Shown here: one piece after another, positions 25,420-34,111 of the stretch
Layout: every line of letters begins with the position of its first letter
Numbering within the stretch: position 1 is the first letter of the stretch
Assembly: GCA_038322235.1 (NCBI GenBank)
Contig: JBBQFQ010000001.1
Span: 62,001 to 126,000, forward strand
DNA length: 64,000 nucleotides
Direction: 5' to 3'
DNA from: SZAS-18 sp038322235
Lineage (GTDB): Bacteria > Verrucomicrobiota > Verrucomicrobiia > Chthoniobacterales > SZAS-18
Notes under the pieces: generated by a model
Database searches by the model: none
The model's input: the letters and a program-made list of their open reading frames with translations, nothing else
What the model was told of the DNA's origin: nothing
Made by a program: the position numbers and the translations under genes

Positions 25420-25713
25420 TTATTTACGCAGTCCGAGCTTTGCGAGGAGCGCCTTGTAGCGTTCGTTGGCCGTGCGCTGGAGATAGTCCAGCAGGCTGCG
25501 GCGGCGCGCGACGAGCATCAAAAGACCCCGACGTGAAGAATGATCCTTCACGTGGCTCTTGAGATGTTCGGTCAGATGCGCAATGCGCTGCGTGATGATC
25601 GTGACTTGGACGTCGGCGCTGCCGGTGTCCTTGTCATGGAGCTGCGCCCCCGAAATGTTATGCTTCGGCGGGTTGGCGGCGGGTTTGGGTGTGGTGGCAG
25701 TTGCGGTGGGCAT
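25420..25713 (-). CDS. rpsO: 30S ribosomal protein S15
   Basis: A 97-residue protein that binds 16S rRNA early in 30S assembly. Conserved S15 features are DTGSADVQVTIITQRIAHLTE, HLKSHVKDHSSRRGLLMLVA and RRRSLLDYL. It carries a short Ala/Thr/Pro-rich N-terminal addition (about 15 residues). The gene lies between tRNA-Gln (upstream) and its own terminator followed by pnp. Confidence 0.97.
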   Translation of the reverse strand: MPTATATTPKPAANPPKHNISGAQLHDKDTGSADVQVTIITQRIAHLTEHLKSHVKDHSSRRGLLMLVARRRSLLDYLQRTANERYKALLAKLGLRK

Positions 25714-25805
25714 GATGGCTTGGTGGACCTTGTCACCCGGGATGTGACGCGGCCCGCGTTGGCGAGCGACAGCCTGTTCGCTGCCAGAGTGGATTTGTGG
25801 TTTGA

Positions 25806-25879
25806 TGGCTGCCCCGCAAGGATTCGAACCTTGAAAAGCTGGTCCAAAGTCAGCTGTGTTACCGTTACACCACAGGGCA
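25806..25879 (-). tRNA. tRNA-Gln (anticodon TTG)
   Basis: A 74-base cloverleaf on the minus strand, with CCA encoded. The acceptor stem TGCCCTG/CGGGGCA has one T-G wobble; the T arm is CAAGG/CCTTG around TTCGAAT. The anticodon loop CTTTGGA puts TTG at positions 34-36. The anticodon stem closes with an A-C mismatch (GCTGA/CCAGC). Transcription runs toward rpsO, 92 bases away. Confidence 0.92.
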
Positions 25880-25930
25880 TCCCGGAAGGTGGACCCTATT
25901 CAAGATTTGGAGGGGCGCAAGGAACGGATA

Positions 25931-25970
25931 CCCGCCAGATCCAAAGCCGCTGTGGTAACCCGCTGGCGGG
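25931..25970 (-). other. Hairpin between the ATPase gene and tRNA-Gln
   Basis: CCCGCCAG (25931-25938) and CTGGCGGG (25963-25970) pair over 24 bases; inside the right arm there is also a short palindrome ACCCGC-TG-GCGGGT. There is no T-tract. It may be a weak terminator or mRNA 3' end for the P-type ATPase. Confidence 0.3.
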
Positions 25971-25975
25971 TGGAT

Positions 25976-28720
25976 TCATGCCCCCGCCGGGCGAGGTTCA
26001 GGCGCCTCGGGCACGGAAGGCGATGGAAGTCGCGGCGCGGCGAACCGGCGCCACGCTTCACACGCAAGGAGCATGCCCAGCCCCATGGCGATTGCGATCG
26101 CCGCGGCCGTGAGAAAAAAGTGTCGTTGCGGATCGAGGGGAACGAAGCGTGCCATCACCCACTCCGCCGCAACCATTCCCGCAAACATCCCGAGCAGCAT
26201 GACCCCGAAGTGACCCAGCGCATTAGCGTCCGCCCGCCGGGGCCACATTGGGAGCGAACCGAGCAGCATTCCCAGGTTCATCCACGTAAAGAGATGAAGG
26301 AGGCCGGACCCCATGCTGGATTTCGGACACCCGCAGAGACAAACACCGTCCCGGATGATGGGACCGAAGCCCGCATCCGCCCACCACCCGATCAGCATCG
26401 CGAGATTTCCAAAGGCAAACATTTCTGCCACGCCGCGCCAGCGATAGGACTCCGCAAAACGGTCGATCGGGACAAACAGGCCAGCCGCGGGCGGCGAGGC
26501 GAGCCAGCGTGCGAGAGCCACACCTACCACCACCAAGCAAACAATGAGCGCGAGCGCCGCCTGCCCGCTGAGCGCCCCGTGAAAGGCGAGAACGGGACCG
26601 AGCGTCGCACAGGCCAGCCCGGCTGCCGTCGCCCGGCGATCCGAGAGAAACGATGTGATCTCGCTCCAGCCGCGAGCGGGCGCGGCGGGCGAGTCCTTGA
26701 GCCGGGTCCGGCGATGGGTCGCCACGAAAGCGCGACCGGTGACGGTCAGGCTTGAGGCGACCATCAACATGGCCGCCGCGATCGGATGAAGCAGACCAGC
26801 GGCCGCGAGCGCGATCCCAATGAGGTTATAACCAGCGGCGAAAAGGAGGTTTTGGCGGACCGCCCGCATCGTGGCGCGGCAGATCGCGATCGCATCGGGC
26901 ACTGCCGTGAGATCGCCACCGAAAAGCTGACCAGCTGCGGTCTCGCGACTCAGGCTTGCTCCGGACGCGAGGGCGAGACCGGCATGGGCGCCAGCGAGCG
27001 CCGCGGAATCATTGAGACCATCTCCGACAAAGAGGACTCGTCTTCCTTCCCGCTGCATTCGCCCGACCAATTCCGACTTTTCGAGCGGCGACATCGCCGC
27101 GTGAACGCGATCCGAAGCAAGCGAGGTCAAGCCCAGCCCGGCTGCATGCTCGGCGCGGTCGCCCGTCATAATGTGGCAGGCCAAGCCGGCGTCGGTAAGC
27201 TGCTGCACCGCCGAGACGGCCGTATCGCGCAGGCGCTCCCGCAATGCGGCGACCGCCGCGAGGCGGCCATCGACAGTGACGAAGAGAAGAAGCGGCGCAT
27301 GTTCGAGTACACCCGGCGCAAGTTGGGAAACCAGTTCCTCGCCCTCGTCCACCGGCGAGAGCACGTTTCGGTTCCCGATCGCCACGCGGTGCGACTGTCC
27401 GGCATCGTCCGTGAGATCGGCCTCGACCCCAACGCCGGCGAGGGCGCGTACGTCGCTTCCCAAAGCCGCAGCGCAGACTGGGTGCCACGCTCGGAATGCT
27501 CTCGCCACGGGGTGATTGGACGCGCTTTCGATTCGCCCGATCCATTCCTGAAGCACCACCCGTTTCGCCCCACCCGCAGACTCGGCGGAAACAAAATCGA
27601 CGAGCGTCATCTCATCGTCTGAGAGAGTGCCAGTCTTGTCGAAAACCACCGTGTCGACGCGGGCAAGCCGTTCGATCAGTTCGCCCGAGGAGGCGAGAAT
27701 CCCGCGTTCTGCGAGTTGCCCCAGCGCCCCCCAAAGGCCGATGGGGGTGGCGAGACCGAGCGCGCAAGGACAGGCGACCAGCAGGACGGCCAGGCCATTG
27801 AAAACACCGGTGATCCATCCGGCTGAAAATGTCCACGCCACCCCGGTCGCGAGCGAGAGCACGAGAACCGCGGGCAGGAACCACAAGACCATGCGATCGG
27901 CCTCTCTTTGGATGGTTGAGGGATTCTCCTGTGCGGCTCGAACGGCGTCCAGCACCCGGTCAAGTTGGCGGCTCAATCCAGCTGCTGTCGCATCGATTAC
28001 AAGCGCTTGATCGAGGACGTGGCCGCCGGCGAGCACCGCATCCCCCGGCCGCTTCACGACGGGGAAGGGCTCGCCCGTCAGTGACGCTTCGCGGACGAAT
28101 CCGGTCCCGCTGATCACGCGCCCATCAACTGGGATTCCCTCCCCCGGACGGACGCTCACCCGATCCCCGGGCTCAATCTCGCGCACGTGGACTCGCTCCT
28201 CCCCGCCGGATCGATTCAGGCGGGTACAGAAATCGAACTGTTCGCGCAAGGCGTCCGCGGCCCGGCGCACCAACTCCCGCCGGCGATCACCGATGATGCG
28301 GCCGAGGTTGTAAATCGCGAGGAGGACCGCCACGATCTCGTAGTAAATGCTCCCGTGGCAGGTTAGGGAACAATGCACCGACGCACCAAACGCTCCGGCG
28401 ATCCCGACGAGGAACAGCTGCTCGACCGCGATCCGGCTTGCGCGCGCTTCCGCCCAAGCGCGGCGGAGAAGTGGCCCGCCCACAAGGACGAACACGATGA
28501 CGGCCGACGCAGCGAGGATCCCATGAATCCAAGGCCGTGCCTCCATCCCCGGCGGCGAGATGTTTACCGCGAGGCCAAACGTCATCCCCAGCATCGCGAT
28601 GATCGCAGCCAGGCCGATGCGAAACCACTCTCCCGCCAGCCGCAGGTCCTCCGCCGCCACATCCACGTCCGATTGCCTTGGATCGTTCAGATCGGGTGGC
28701 GTGGCACAGCAGGCAGACAT
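25976..28720 (-). CDS. P1B-type (copper-like) ATPase with extra C-terminal membrane domain
   Basis: A 914-residue heavy-metal-pump-like protein. Core motifs: TGE at 215-217, CPC at 317-319, DKTGT at 361-365, HP at 403-404 and GDGLND at 566-571. YN at 631-632 and MVASS at 653-657 match the Cu+ (P1B-1) signature; the usual later Asn is replaced by Gly. There is no N-terminal HMA domain, only an MSACC start, but a HCSLTCH cluster lies at 116-122 in the early membrane region. After the catalytic core a further 220 residues carry about five membrane helices, a CLCGCP motif (794-799) and several His/Met residues. Metal transport is a family property; the extension's role is unknown. It is divergent from a thioredoxin-like gene. 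Confidence 0.9.
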   Translation of the reverse strand: MSACCATPPDLNDPRQSDVDVAAEDLRLAGEWFRIGLAAIIAMLGMTFGLAVNISPPGMEARPWIHGILAASAVIVFVLVGGPLLRRAWAEARASRIAVEQLFLVGIAGAFGASVHCSLTCHGSIYYEIVAVLLAIYNLGRIIGDRRRELVRRAADALREQFDFCTRLNRSGGEERVHVREIEPGDRVSVRPGEGIPVDGRVISGTGFVREASLTGEPFPVVKRPGDAVLAGGHVLDQALVIDATAAGLSRQLDRVLDAVRAAQENPSTIQREADRMVLWFLPAVLVLSLATGVAWTFSAGWITGVFNGLAVLLVACPCALGLATPIGLWGALGQLAERGILASSGELIERLARVDTVVFDKTGTLSDDEMTLVDFVSAESAGGAKRVVLQEWIGRIESASNHPVARAFRAWHPVCAAALGSDVRALAGVGVEADLTDDAGQSHRVAIGNRNVLSPVDEGEELVSQLAPGVLEHAPLLLFVTVDGRLAAVAALRERLRDTAVSAVQQLTDAGLACHIMTGDRAEHAAGLGLTSLASDRVHAAMSPLEKSELVGRMQREGRRVLFVGDGLNDSAALAGAHAGLALASGASLSRETAAGQLFGGDLTAVPDAIAICRATMRAVRQNLLFAAGYNLIGIALAAAGLLHPIAAAMLMVASSLTVTGRAFVATHRRTRLKDSPAAPARGWSEITSFLSDRRATAAGLACATLGPVLAFHGALSGQAALALIVCLVVVGVALARWLASPPAAGLFVPIDRFAESYRWRGVAEMFAFGNLAMLIGWWADAGFGPIIRDGVCLCGCPKSSMGSGLLHLFTWMNLGMLLGSLPMWPRRADANALGHFGVMLLGMFAGMVAAEWVMARFVPLDPQRHFFLTAAAIAIAMGLGMLLACEAWRRFAAPRLPSPSVPEAPEPRPAGA

Positions 28721-28828
28721 GGGGATCTAAAATCAGCCGCGCTGGCGTCCGCGGCAAGTCCGGCCTGATCAACGATCAATGTTTGATTGAACGATGGAAG
28801 CAGATTCACTTTCGAACCTCATACCACC

Positions 28829-29269
28829 ATGAAGAAACTCCTGACTCTCACCCTGCTCAGCCTTTTCGCGATCACCGGGAGCATGCGCGCCGCCGATGGG
28901 TGGTTGACCGACCCCGAGCAGGCTCTGGCAACTGCCAAGGGCACGAAGAAACTTGTCCTCCTCGACTTCACCGGCTCGGACTGGTGCGGCTGGTGCATCC
29001 GACTCAATAAAGAAGTCTTTTCCCAGCCAGAGTTCCAAGCCTTCGCGAAAGAAAACCTTGTCCTCGTGGAGCTCGATTTCCCGCGCCGTAAACCTCAACC
29101 CGCCGCGGAGCGAGCGCGCAACGAGGCGCTCGCGCAAAAATTCAAGGTTGAGGGCTATCCGACCATCGTCGTGCTCGACGGAAACGGCAAAAAAGTGGGT
29201 GAACTCGGCTACATGGAAGGAGGCCCAGCTGCCTTCATTGCTGCGTTGAAGAAGTTGCTGACGAGCTGA
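28829..29269 (+). CDS. Secreted thioredoxin-like protein
   Basis: A 146-residue protein with a signal peptide (MKKLLTLTLLSLFAITGSMRA) and a thioredoxin fold. The active site is SDWCGWCIRL (CxxC), preceded by VLLDFTGS and followed by the cis-Pro loop VEGYPTIVVLD. It should act in the periplasm as a thiol oxidoreductase. Divergence from a copper-type ATPase suggests a link to metal handling or cytochrome and copper-protein maturation. Start 28829 is chosen because the signal peptide begins there; the upstream frame adds 14 residues. Confidence 0.88.
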   Translation: MKKLLTLTLLSLFAITGSMRAADGWLTDPEQALATAKGTKKLVLLDFTGSDWCGWCIRLNKEVFSQPEFQAFAKENLVLVELDFPRRKPQPAAERARNEALAQKFKVEGYPTIVVLDGNGKKVGELGYMEGGPAAFIAALKKLLTS

Positions 29270-29657
29270 GCGGTGCGCGGGAACGCAGCCGAAGTGCCCA
29301 CCCAGTGACCGACACTGGGGCGAAGCGACAGAGCCGCTCAAACTTCCTTTCACCCGAGAGCGGCAACCACCACAGGCGCCGGGCCATTTCCCAGTTCGCC
29401 TGGAAGGCCGCAGACCTTTTCGCGGCGGCCGGCGTTGGTTGCCGCTTTCAAGACGAAGACAAGTTCGAGCGGCTGTTTGCCTCGGATGGAGAGGATTGTT
29501 TTCGATGCGATCTCCGCTTCGCTCCGGTCCCCTGCGGCCGGCTGCTGAGTGGACATCGCAGAGGATATTCCCCTTCGCTCGCGCCTTGCCAGCCCCAAAA
29601 AATCCCAACGGCGCATCCACCAGATCACGTCTGTCGGACCAAGAGTCAGATTCCGGC
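29270..29657. other. Intergenic region without a clear gene
   Basis: These 388 bases lie between the thioredoxin-like gene and the hybrid kinase. A short perfect hairpin CCCAGTG/CACTGGG (29301-29319) may end the upstream transcript but has no T-tract. A minus-strand frame from 29556 to 29350 (68 residues, starting MSTQQPAAGDRS) and a plus-strand frame from 29305 are open, but neither shows a domain or a start signal. I see no RNA gene. Confidence 0.5.
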
Positions 29658-32102
29658 TTAGCCAACCGGCGCATCCCGGTGGAGGACTTCTTCGACCTTG
29701 GCCATCAGCTGGTTCAAATCGTAAGGCTTTGGCAGGTAGCCGGCCACATGCCCCTGCAATTGAGGATCGGCCGTGACGTCCGGGCCGTAGCCACTGGAGA
29801 CGAGGATCTTCAGATCGGGCTTCATCGAGCGCATGATCAAGGCGCACTCAGGCCCCGCCATTTTCGGCATCGTGAGATCGAGGACGACGAGATCAACTTG
29901 ATAGTTGACCCGCTGGAATGCATCCAGCGCCTCGAGGCCGTCCGCCGCCGTCAGGACATTTTCTGCGATGTCGGAGAGGGCCGCCGCACAGAACTCCCTG
30001 AGGTCGGGTTCGTCATCGACGACCATGATCGTCACCGGGCGGCGCTGGGAGGGATACACGGGCGCGGGTTCCGGTTCGAGCGGCGCGGGTGTATCGGACT
30101 CCGGGAGGAAGACGGAGAATTTCGTGCCCACGTTCTCTGCGCTGTTCACCTCGATGAAGCCATTGTGCTTGCGGATGATGCCGTAGACCATCGCGAGCCC
30201 CAAACCGGTCCCCTTGCCCACGTCCTTCGTGGTGAAAAATGGCTCAAAGACGCGATGCAGCGATTCCTTCGGGATTCCCACCCCGTTATCCTCCACATCG
30301 AGCACGGCATATTCGCGACCGACGTTTTCGCCTGTCGCCTGCTCGTCGACATCACGCCGGGTCGAGAGCGTGATGACCCCGCCCTTCCGCCCGCCCAACG
30401 CATCGCGCGCATTGATGACGAGGTTGATGATGACCTGTTGAATCTGCGTCTCGTCGGCTTCCACGAGCGGAATCTCCGCGTCTGCCTGGACCCGCATCTC
30501 AATCGTTGCCGGGACGGTCGAGCGAAGCATGGAATGCGTTTCCTCGATCAGCTTATTGAGGTCGAATCTCCGCATGATCGTCGGACTGCGCCGCGAAAAT
30601 GCGAGCAATTGACCGGTGAGCTCAGCCGCGCGGTTGGCGCTGCGCTCGATCTGCAGGAATCGCTGGTAGTTCGGATCCTCCGTCTTGGCCCCACGCTTCA
30701 AAAGTTCGACGTAGCCGAGAATGGTCGTCAGCAGGTTGTTGAAGTCGTGAGCGACGCCGCCGGCGAGCGTCCCAATCGAATCCATCTTTTGCGAATGGAT
30801 GATCTGCCGCTCCATCTCCTTGTCGTAAGTGATGTCGCGAAAAAAGAACATCCGGCCGAAGATGTGACCACTGCCATCGCGCGCGGGCGCCGAGTAGCGG
30901 TAGAGAATGCGCGTTCCCGCGCCTCCCGCACCGGCCAGGACCATCTCGTCGATGTGCTCCGCGCCGGGGTCCGCCAGCAATCCGTCGATGATCGCGAGCT
31001 GTTGGTCCGCATCCGGCAGGAGGGCCCGGACCATCTCAATAAATTCCTGATGGGTTCCGCCAGCGACTCGGGCTTTTTGCAGATTGAAGAGCTCGCGAAA
31101 ACGTTGATTGACCATCGTAATCACCGTCCGGTCGGCCGTCGCCTGTTCGATGACCATAACCCCGATGTCCGACGAGTTGAGGAGATTGTTCAGGTAGGTC
31201 CCGCGCTCGGCCGATTGCTTTGCCAGCAGGTGCGACTCGAGCGCGAGCGCAAGAAGCGAGGCGGCGTCATCGAGGGTGGTCGCATCCGGATCCGCCCAGG
31301 CGGGTCCCCTCCGCCCGAAGAGGAGCACCCACGCGAAACCGGCATGGCCAGCCAGCGCGATCGCGAGATAATGCACCGCTGTCGCCCCTTCCGCGGGCGG
31401 GCTGTGAAAAATGGTCGCCCGTTGCGATCCGAGCAGTGGTTCGAGATGTTCGCCCGCCCACTCGGGTGACGGTGCCGCATTAGTGAAGGGCGGAACGGGG
31501 TAGCCTTCGGCCGCCGCTTCCGCGACGATCGCGTTCACGCCCCAGTCCCATGTCGCGCTCATCTCCTGCGGCATCAGCCAGAGGCAGGCATGCTCCGCCC
31601 GCAATAATTCACAGAGGCGGCAGACGATTTCGTTTTCGTACTGCACGCTTTCCACCGGGGTGCGGAGAATCGCCGTTTCGATTTCCCGGCGCCGCGCCAG
31701 AATCTCGTCCGAATAACGTTTAATCGGAGACGCAACCGGCTCCGTCGCCGGGGCGAAGAGCACGGCCTTGATCGCTTCCTCTTCGGCCTTCTTTTTCAGC
31801 CACTCCTCGTCGCCGGGAGGCGGCGAATACATTTCCCGGAGGGAAATCACCCGGCCGTTTCCCGTGCGACTGGCAAACTCCGCCGCCGCGATCCGCGCGT
31901 TGATCGAATTCTTCGGCCCCGTCGTGATCGGTGGGCGACGGGGTTCCCCAGGCTTTGGGACCGCCGCTTCACCCCGAAGCGCATTTTGCTGCTGCGGCTG
32001 GGGCTGCCCGGACGGTTGGGCAAAGCGGCGAAAAAACGACGGCTTTTCCTCCCGCGGCGTGCGCGAGAACATCGACTTCGGCTGGCTCGACGTGTCACTC
32101 AT
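29658..32102 (-). CDS. Hybrid histidine kinase (GAF-PAS-HisKA-HATPase-REC)
   Basis: An 814-residue soluble sensor. A Pro/Gln-rich N-terminus is followed by a GAF-like domain (about 150-295) and a PAS domain (about 300-425). The phospho-acceptor H452 lies in GGVAHDFNNLL, and the ATPase shows N564, DNGVGI and GTGLGL boxes. The C-terminal receiver (about 690-805) has D696/D697, phospho-acceptor D742 and K792. There are no membrane segments, so it senses a cytoplasmic signal. Hybrid kinases of this HDFNN type often pass phosphate to stand-alone receivers; the one at 8663 is a possible partner. It is followed upstream by the uracil-DNA glycosylase gene on the same strand. Confidence 0.93.
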   Translation of the reverse strand: MSDTSSQPKSMFSRTPREEKPSFFRRFAQPSGQPQPQQQNALRGEAAVPKPGEPRRPPITTGPKNSINARIAAAEFASRTGNGRVISLREMYSPPPGDEEWLKKKAEEEAIKAVLFAPATEPVASPIKRYSDEILARRREIETAILRTPVESVQYENEIVCRLCELLRAEHACLWLMPQEMSATWDWGVNAIVAEAAAEGYPVPPFTNAAPSPEWAGEHLEPLLGSQRATIFHSPPAEGATAVHYLAIALAGHAGFAWVLLFGRRGPAWADPDATTLDDAASLLALALESHLLAKQSAERGTYLNNLLNSSDIGVMVIEQATADRTVITMVNQRFRELFNLQKARVAGGTHQEFIEMVRALLPDADQQLAIIDGLLADPGAEHIDEMVLAGAGGAGTRILYRYSAPARDGSGHIFGRMFFFRDITYDKEMERQIIHSQKMDSIGTLAGGVAHDFNNLLTTILGYVELLKRGAKTEDPNYQRFLQIERSANRAAELTGQLLAFSRRSPTIMRRFDLNKLIEETHSMLRSTVPATIEMRVQADAEIPLVEADETQIQQVIINLVINARDALGGRKGGVITLSTRRDVDEQATGENVGREYAVLDVEDNGVGIPKESLHRVFEPFFTTKDVGKGTGLGLAMVYGIIRKHNGFIEVNSAENVGTKFSVFLPESDTPAPLEPEPAPVYPSQRRPVTIMVVDDEPDLREFCAAALSDIAENVLTAADGLEALDAFQRVNYQVDLVVLDLTMPKMAGPECALIMRSMKPDLKILVSSGYGPDVTADPQLQGHVAGYLPKPYDLNQLMAKVEEVLHRDAPVG

Positions 32103-32120
32103 GCGCGTCTGGACAAGATG

Positions 32121-32999
32121 TTATTCGTCCTCCCCGACAGGCTTGGAAAGGAAATAGCGTCGTTCACGGGCGGAAATTTCCTGGCCCATGCGCTCTTTCA
32201 CGAGGAGCATGTCCTCCCAAGTCGTACGCTTGTGAGCCGCTCCCGTGGGTCGGAGGAGGAACGACGGGTGGTAGGTCATCATCACCGGTGTACCGCGAAA
32301 ATCGTGCCACTTGCCACGAATTGCTCCCATCGTTCCTCCCACCCCCAAAAGACCTCGGGCGGCGGTGCTCCCGAGGCCGACGATGACTTTCGGGCGGATG
32401 ATGTCGATCTGTTCGACCAGATACGGCAGGCAAGTGCTCATCTCCTCCGGGCGCGGTGGGCGGTTGCCGCTCGTCTGGCCGGGCGTATCGGGGCGGCACT
32501 TCAGGATGTTGGAGATGTACACGTCACCCCGCTGGTACCCCATTACCTCGATGATTTTCGTCAGGAGTTGCCCGGCCCGGCCGACGAACGGCTCGCCGGA
32601 GGCATCTTCATCAGCGCCTGGCGCCTCCCCGACAAACATCAACTCCGCGTCAGGATTACCAACCCCGAAAACAACTTTGGTCCGGCTTGACGCGAGGTGA
32701 GGGCATTTTTGACAAACCGCGGTGATCGAGGCGAGCTGCGCCAGGCGCTCGGGCCTTGAACGCGCGGGGTCCGTCAGGAGCCGGGCCACCACGACCACGG
32801 GGGTCGGTAGTTGGGTCGGGAAATGCGTCTCCGCGACAATCAGCGATGGTTCGCTCACCGCAGCGGCGTCGCGTCCGGCCGGCCTCGCGGCGCGCAGCCC
32901 GGCCAGCCGAAGGATTTCTGCGCGCCAGGGACGCCGGTTCCGCCGGGCAGCCGCGAGGCGACGCTCCACGAGATCGAGGGCTTGGGTGAACTGGCTCAT
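32121..32999 (-). CDS. Uracil-DNA glycosylase, family 4 (Fe-S)
   Basis: A 292-residue DNA repair enzyme that removes uracil from DNA. Four cysteines for a 4Fe-4S cluster are placed as in the family (C96 and C99 in CQKC, C168 in LKCRP, C190). The catalytic and uracil-binding motifs GEAPGADED, GEPFVGRAGQLL and TYHPSFLLR are present. About 75 residues precede the core without a recognised domain; some homologues have similar tails. The gene is 18 bases upstream of the hybrid kinase on the same strand and 13 bases downstream of the pseudouridine synthase, so all three may be co-transcribed. Confidence 0.94.
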   Translation of the reverse strand: MSQFTQALDLVERRLAAARRNRRPWRAEILRLAGLRAARPAGRDAAAVSEPSLIVAETHFPTQLPTPVVVVARLLTDPARSRPERLAQLASITAVCQKCPHLASSRTKVVFGVGNPDAELMFVGEAPGADEDASGEPFVGRAGQLLTKIIEVMGYQRGDVYISNILKCRPDTPGQTSGNRPPRPEEMSTCLPYLVEQIDIIRPKVIVGLGSTAARGLLGVGGTMGAIRGKWHDFRGTPVMMTYHPSFLLRPTGAAHKRTTWEDMLLVKERMGQEISARERRYFLSKPVGEDE

Positions 33000-33012
33000 G
33001 CGAGGCCGTGAT

Positions 33013-33978
33013 TTACAACGGACCCAACCCCGGCGCGAGGTCGATTCCAGCGGGCAAATAAACTGTGAAGTCTGGAGGCGGCGGAGCGAGATAGCGTACC
33101 CGCCGACCCGTTCGCGGATGCATGATCTCGAGCGACCAGGCGTGCAGCATCTGACGAGCTGGCTCAGGCGTGATCCCCCGGACTGGCCCCCCGTACGTCG
33201 GATCTCCCACGATCGGGTGGCCGAGGTGTCGCAAATGGACGCGAATCTGGTGGGTGCGACCGGTGTGAAGTCGGCAGGCGACGAGAGCGATGTTCGCGCC
33301 CACCCCGTCTGGTCCGAGAGGTCGGATGACTCGATAAGTCGTCAGCGCGTCGCGGCCCTGCAGCGGGGAGACGACCGCCATGCGTTTGCGCTCGACCGGG
33401 TGCCTGCCGATGGGTGCGTTGATCCGCCCGTGTGCGTCGCGGGGCCACCCCCGAACGAGCGCAAGGTAGCGCTTGTCCGTGGACCGATCGGCGAACTGTG
33501 CGGCGAGGGCCTGATGCGCCGCGTCGGTTTTTGCCACGATCAGGAGTCCGCTTGTATCCTTGTCGAGGCGATGCACGATCCCCGGACGCGCCTCTCCGCT
33601 CCCGGCCGAGAGCGTGGTGCAGTGGTGGACCAACGCGTTGACCAGTGTGCCATTGGGGTGACCCGGTGCAGGATGCGTGACGATCCCCGGAGGCTTGTTG
33701 AGGACGAGCAGATCGGCGTCCTCGTGCACGAGGTCGAGCGGCAGATCTTCGGCAGCGGCGCTCAGCGGCGTCAGGGCGACCACCTGGATCACGATGTGCT
33801 CGCCTCCCCGCAAACTGACTCCTGGTTTCGCAGGCTTCGCGCCGTTCACCAGTACGTGGCCGGACTTGGTGAGGCTCTGCAGGCGGGAACGTGTGAGATG
33901 AGGGAGCAATTCCGCCAGAACGAGGTCCAGACGGCGCCCCGTGGCGTCGCCAGGGACGAAGACCTCGTGATGCTCCAT
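33013..33978 (-). CDS. RluD-type pseudouridine synthase
   Basis: A 321-residue RNA-modifying enzyme. An N-terminal S4 domain (RLDLVLAELLPHLTRSRLQ, about residues 15-70) is followed by the catalytic domain with HRLDKDTSGLLIVAK, in which the aspartate is essential. RVHLRHLGHPIVGD and the CRLHTGRTHQIR block also fit RluA/RluD enzymes acting on 23S rRNA. Start 33978 is used because homology begins at MEHHEVFVPG; the frame is open further, across the divergent kinase promoter. Confidence 0.93.
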   Translation of the reverse strand: MEHHEVFVPGDATGRRLDLVLAELLPHLTRSRLQSLTKSGHVLVNGAKPAKPGVSLRGGEHIVIQVVALTPLSAAAEDLPLDLVHEDADLLVLNKPPGIVTHPAPGHPNGTLVNALVHHCTTLSAGSGEARPGIVHRLDKDTSGLLIVAKTDAAHQALAAQFADRSTDKRYLALVRGWPRDAHGRINAPIGRHPVERKRMAVVSPLQGRDALTTYRVIRPLGPDGVGANIALVACRLHTGRTHQIRVHLRHLGHPIVGDPTYGGPVRGITPEPARQMLHAWSLEIMHPRTGRRVRYLAPPPPDFTVYLPAGIDLAPGLGPL

Positions 33979-34111
33979 GGAACAGCAAAGCACTGCGGGG
34001 CCGAATCTCGAAACGCGAATGGGCGCGAGCTTGGAATTTTTCGGTTTCGGCTCGGCGGTTCTTTCGTCACGTTGCGGCGGTCCCGGCGCGAGCTGGGGCG
34101 AACTTGAAAAC

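Noticed and set aside
29350..29556. Minus-strand 68-residue frame as a gene
   Set aside because: No ribosome site, signal or domain; kept only as a note in the intergenic entry.
29439..31469. 676-codon open frame antisense to the hybrid kinase
   Set aside because: The kinase has all catalytic motifs; the antisense product matches nothing.
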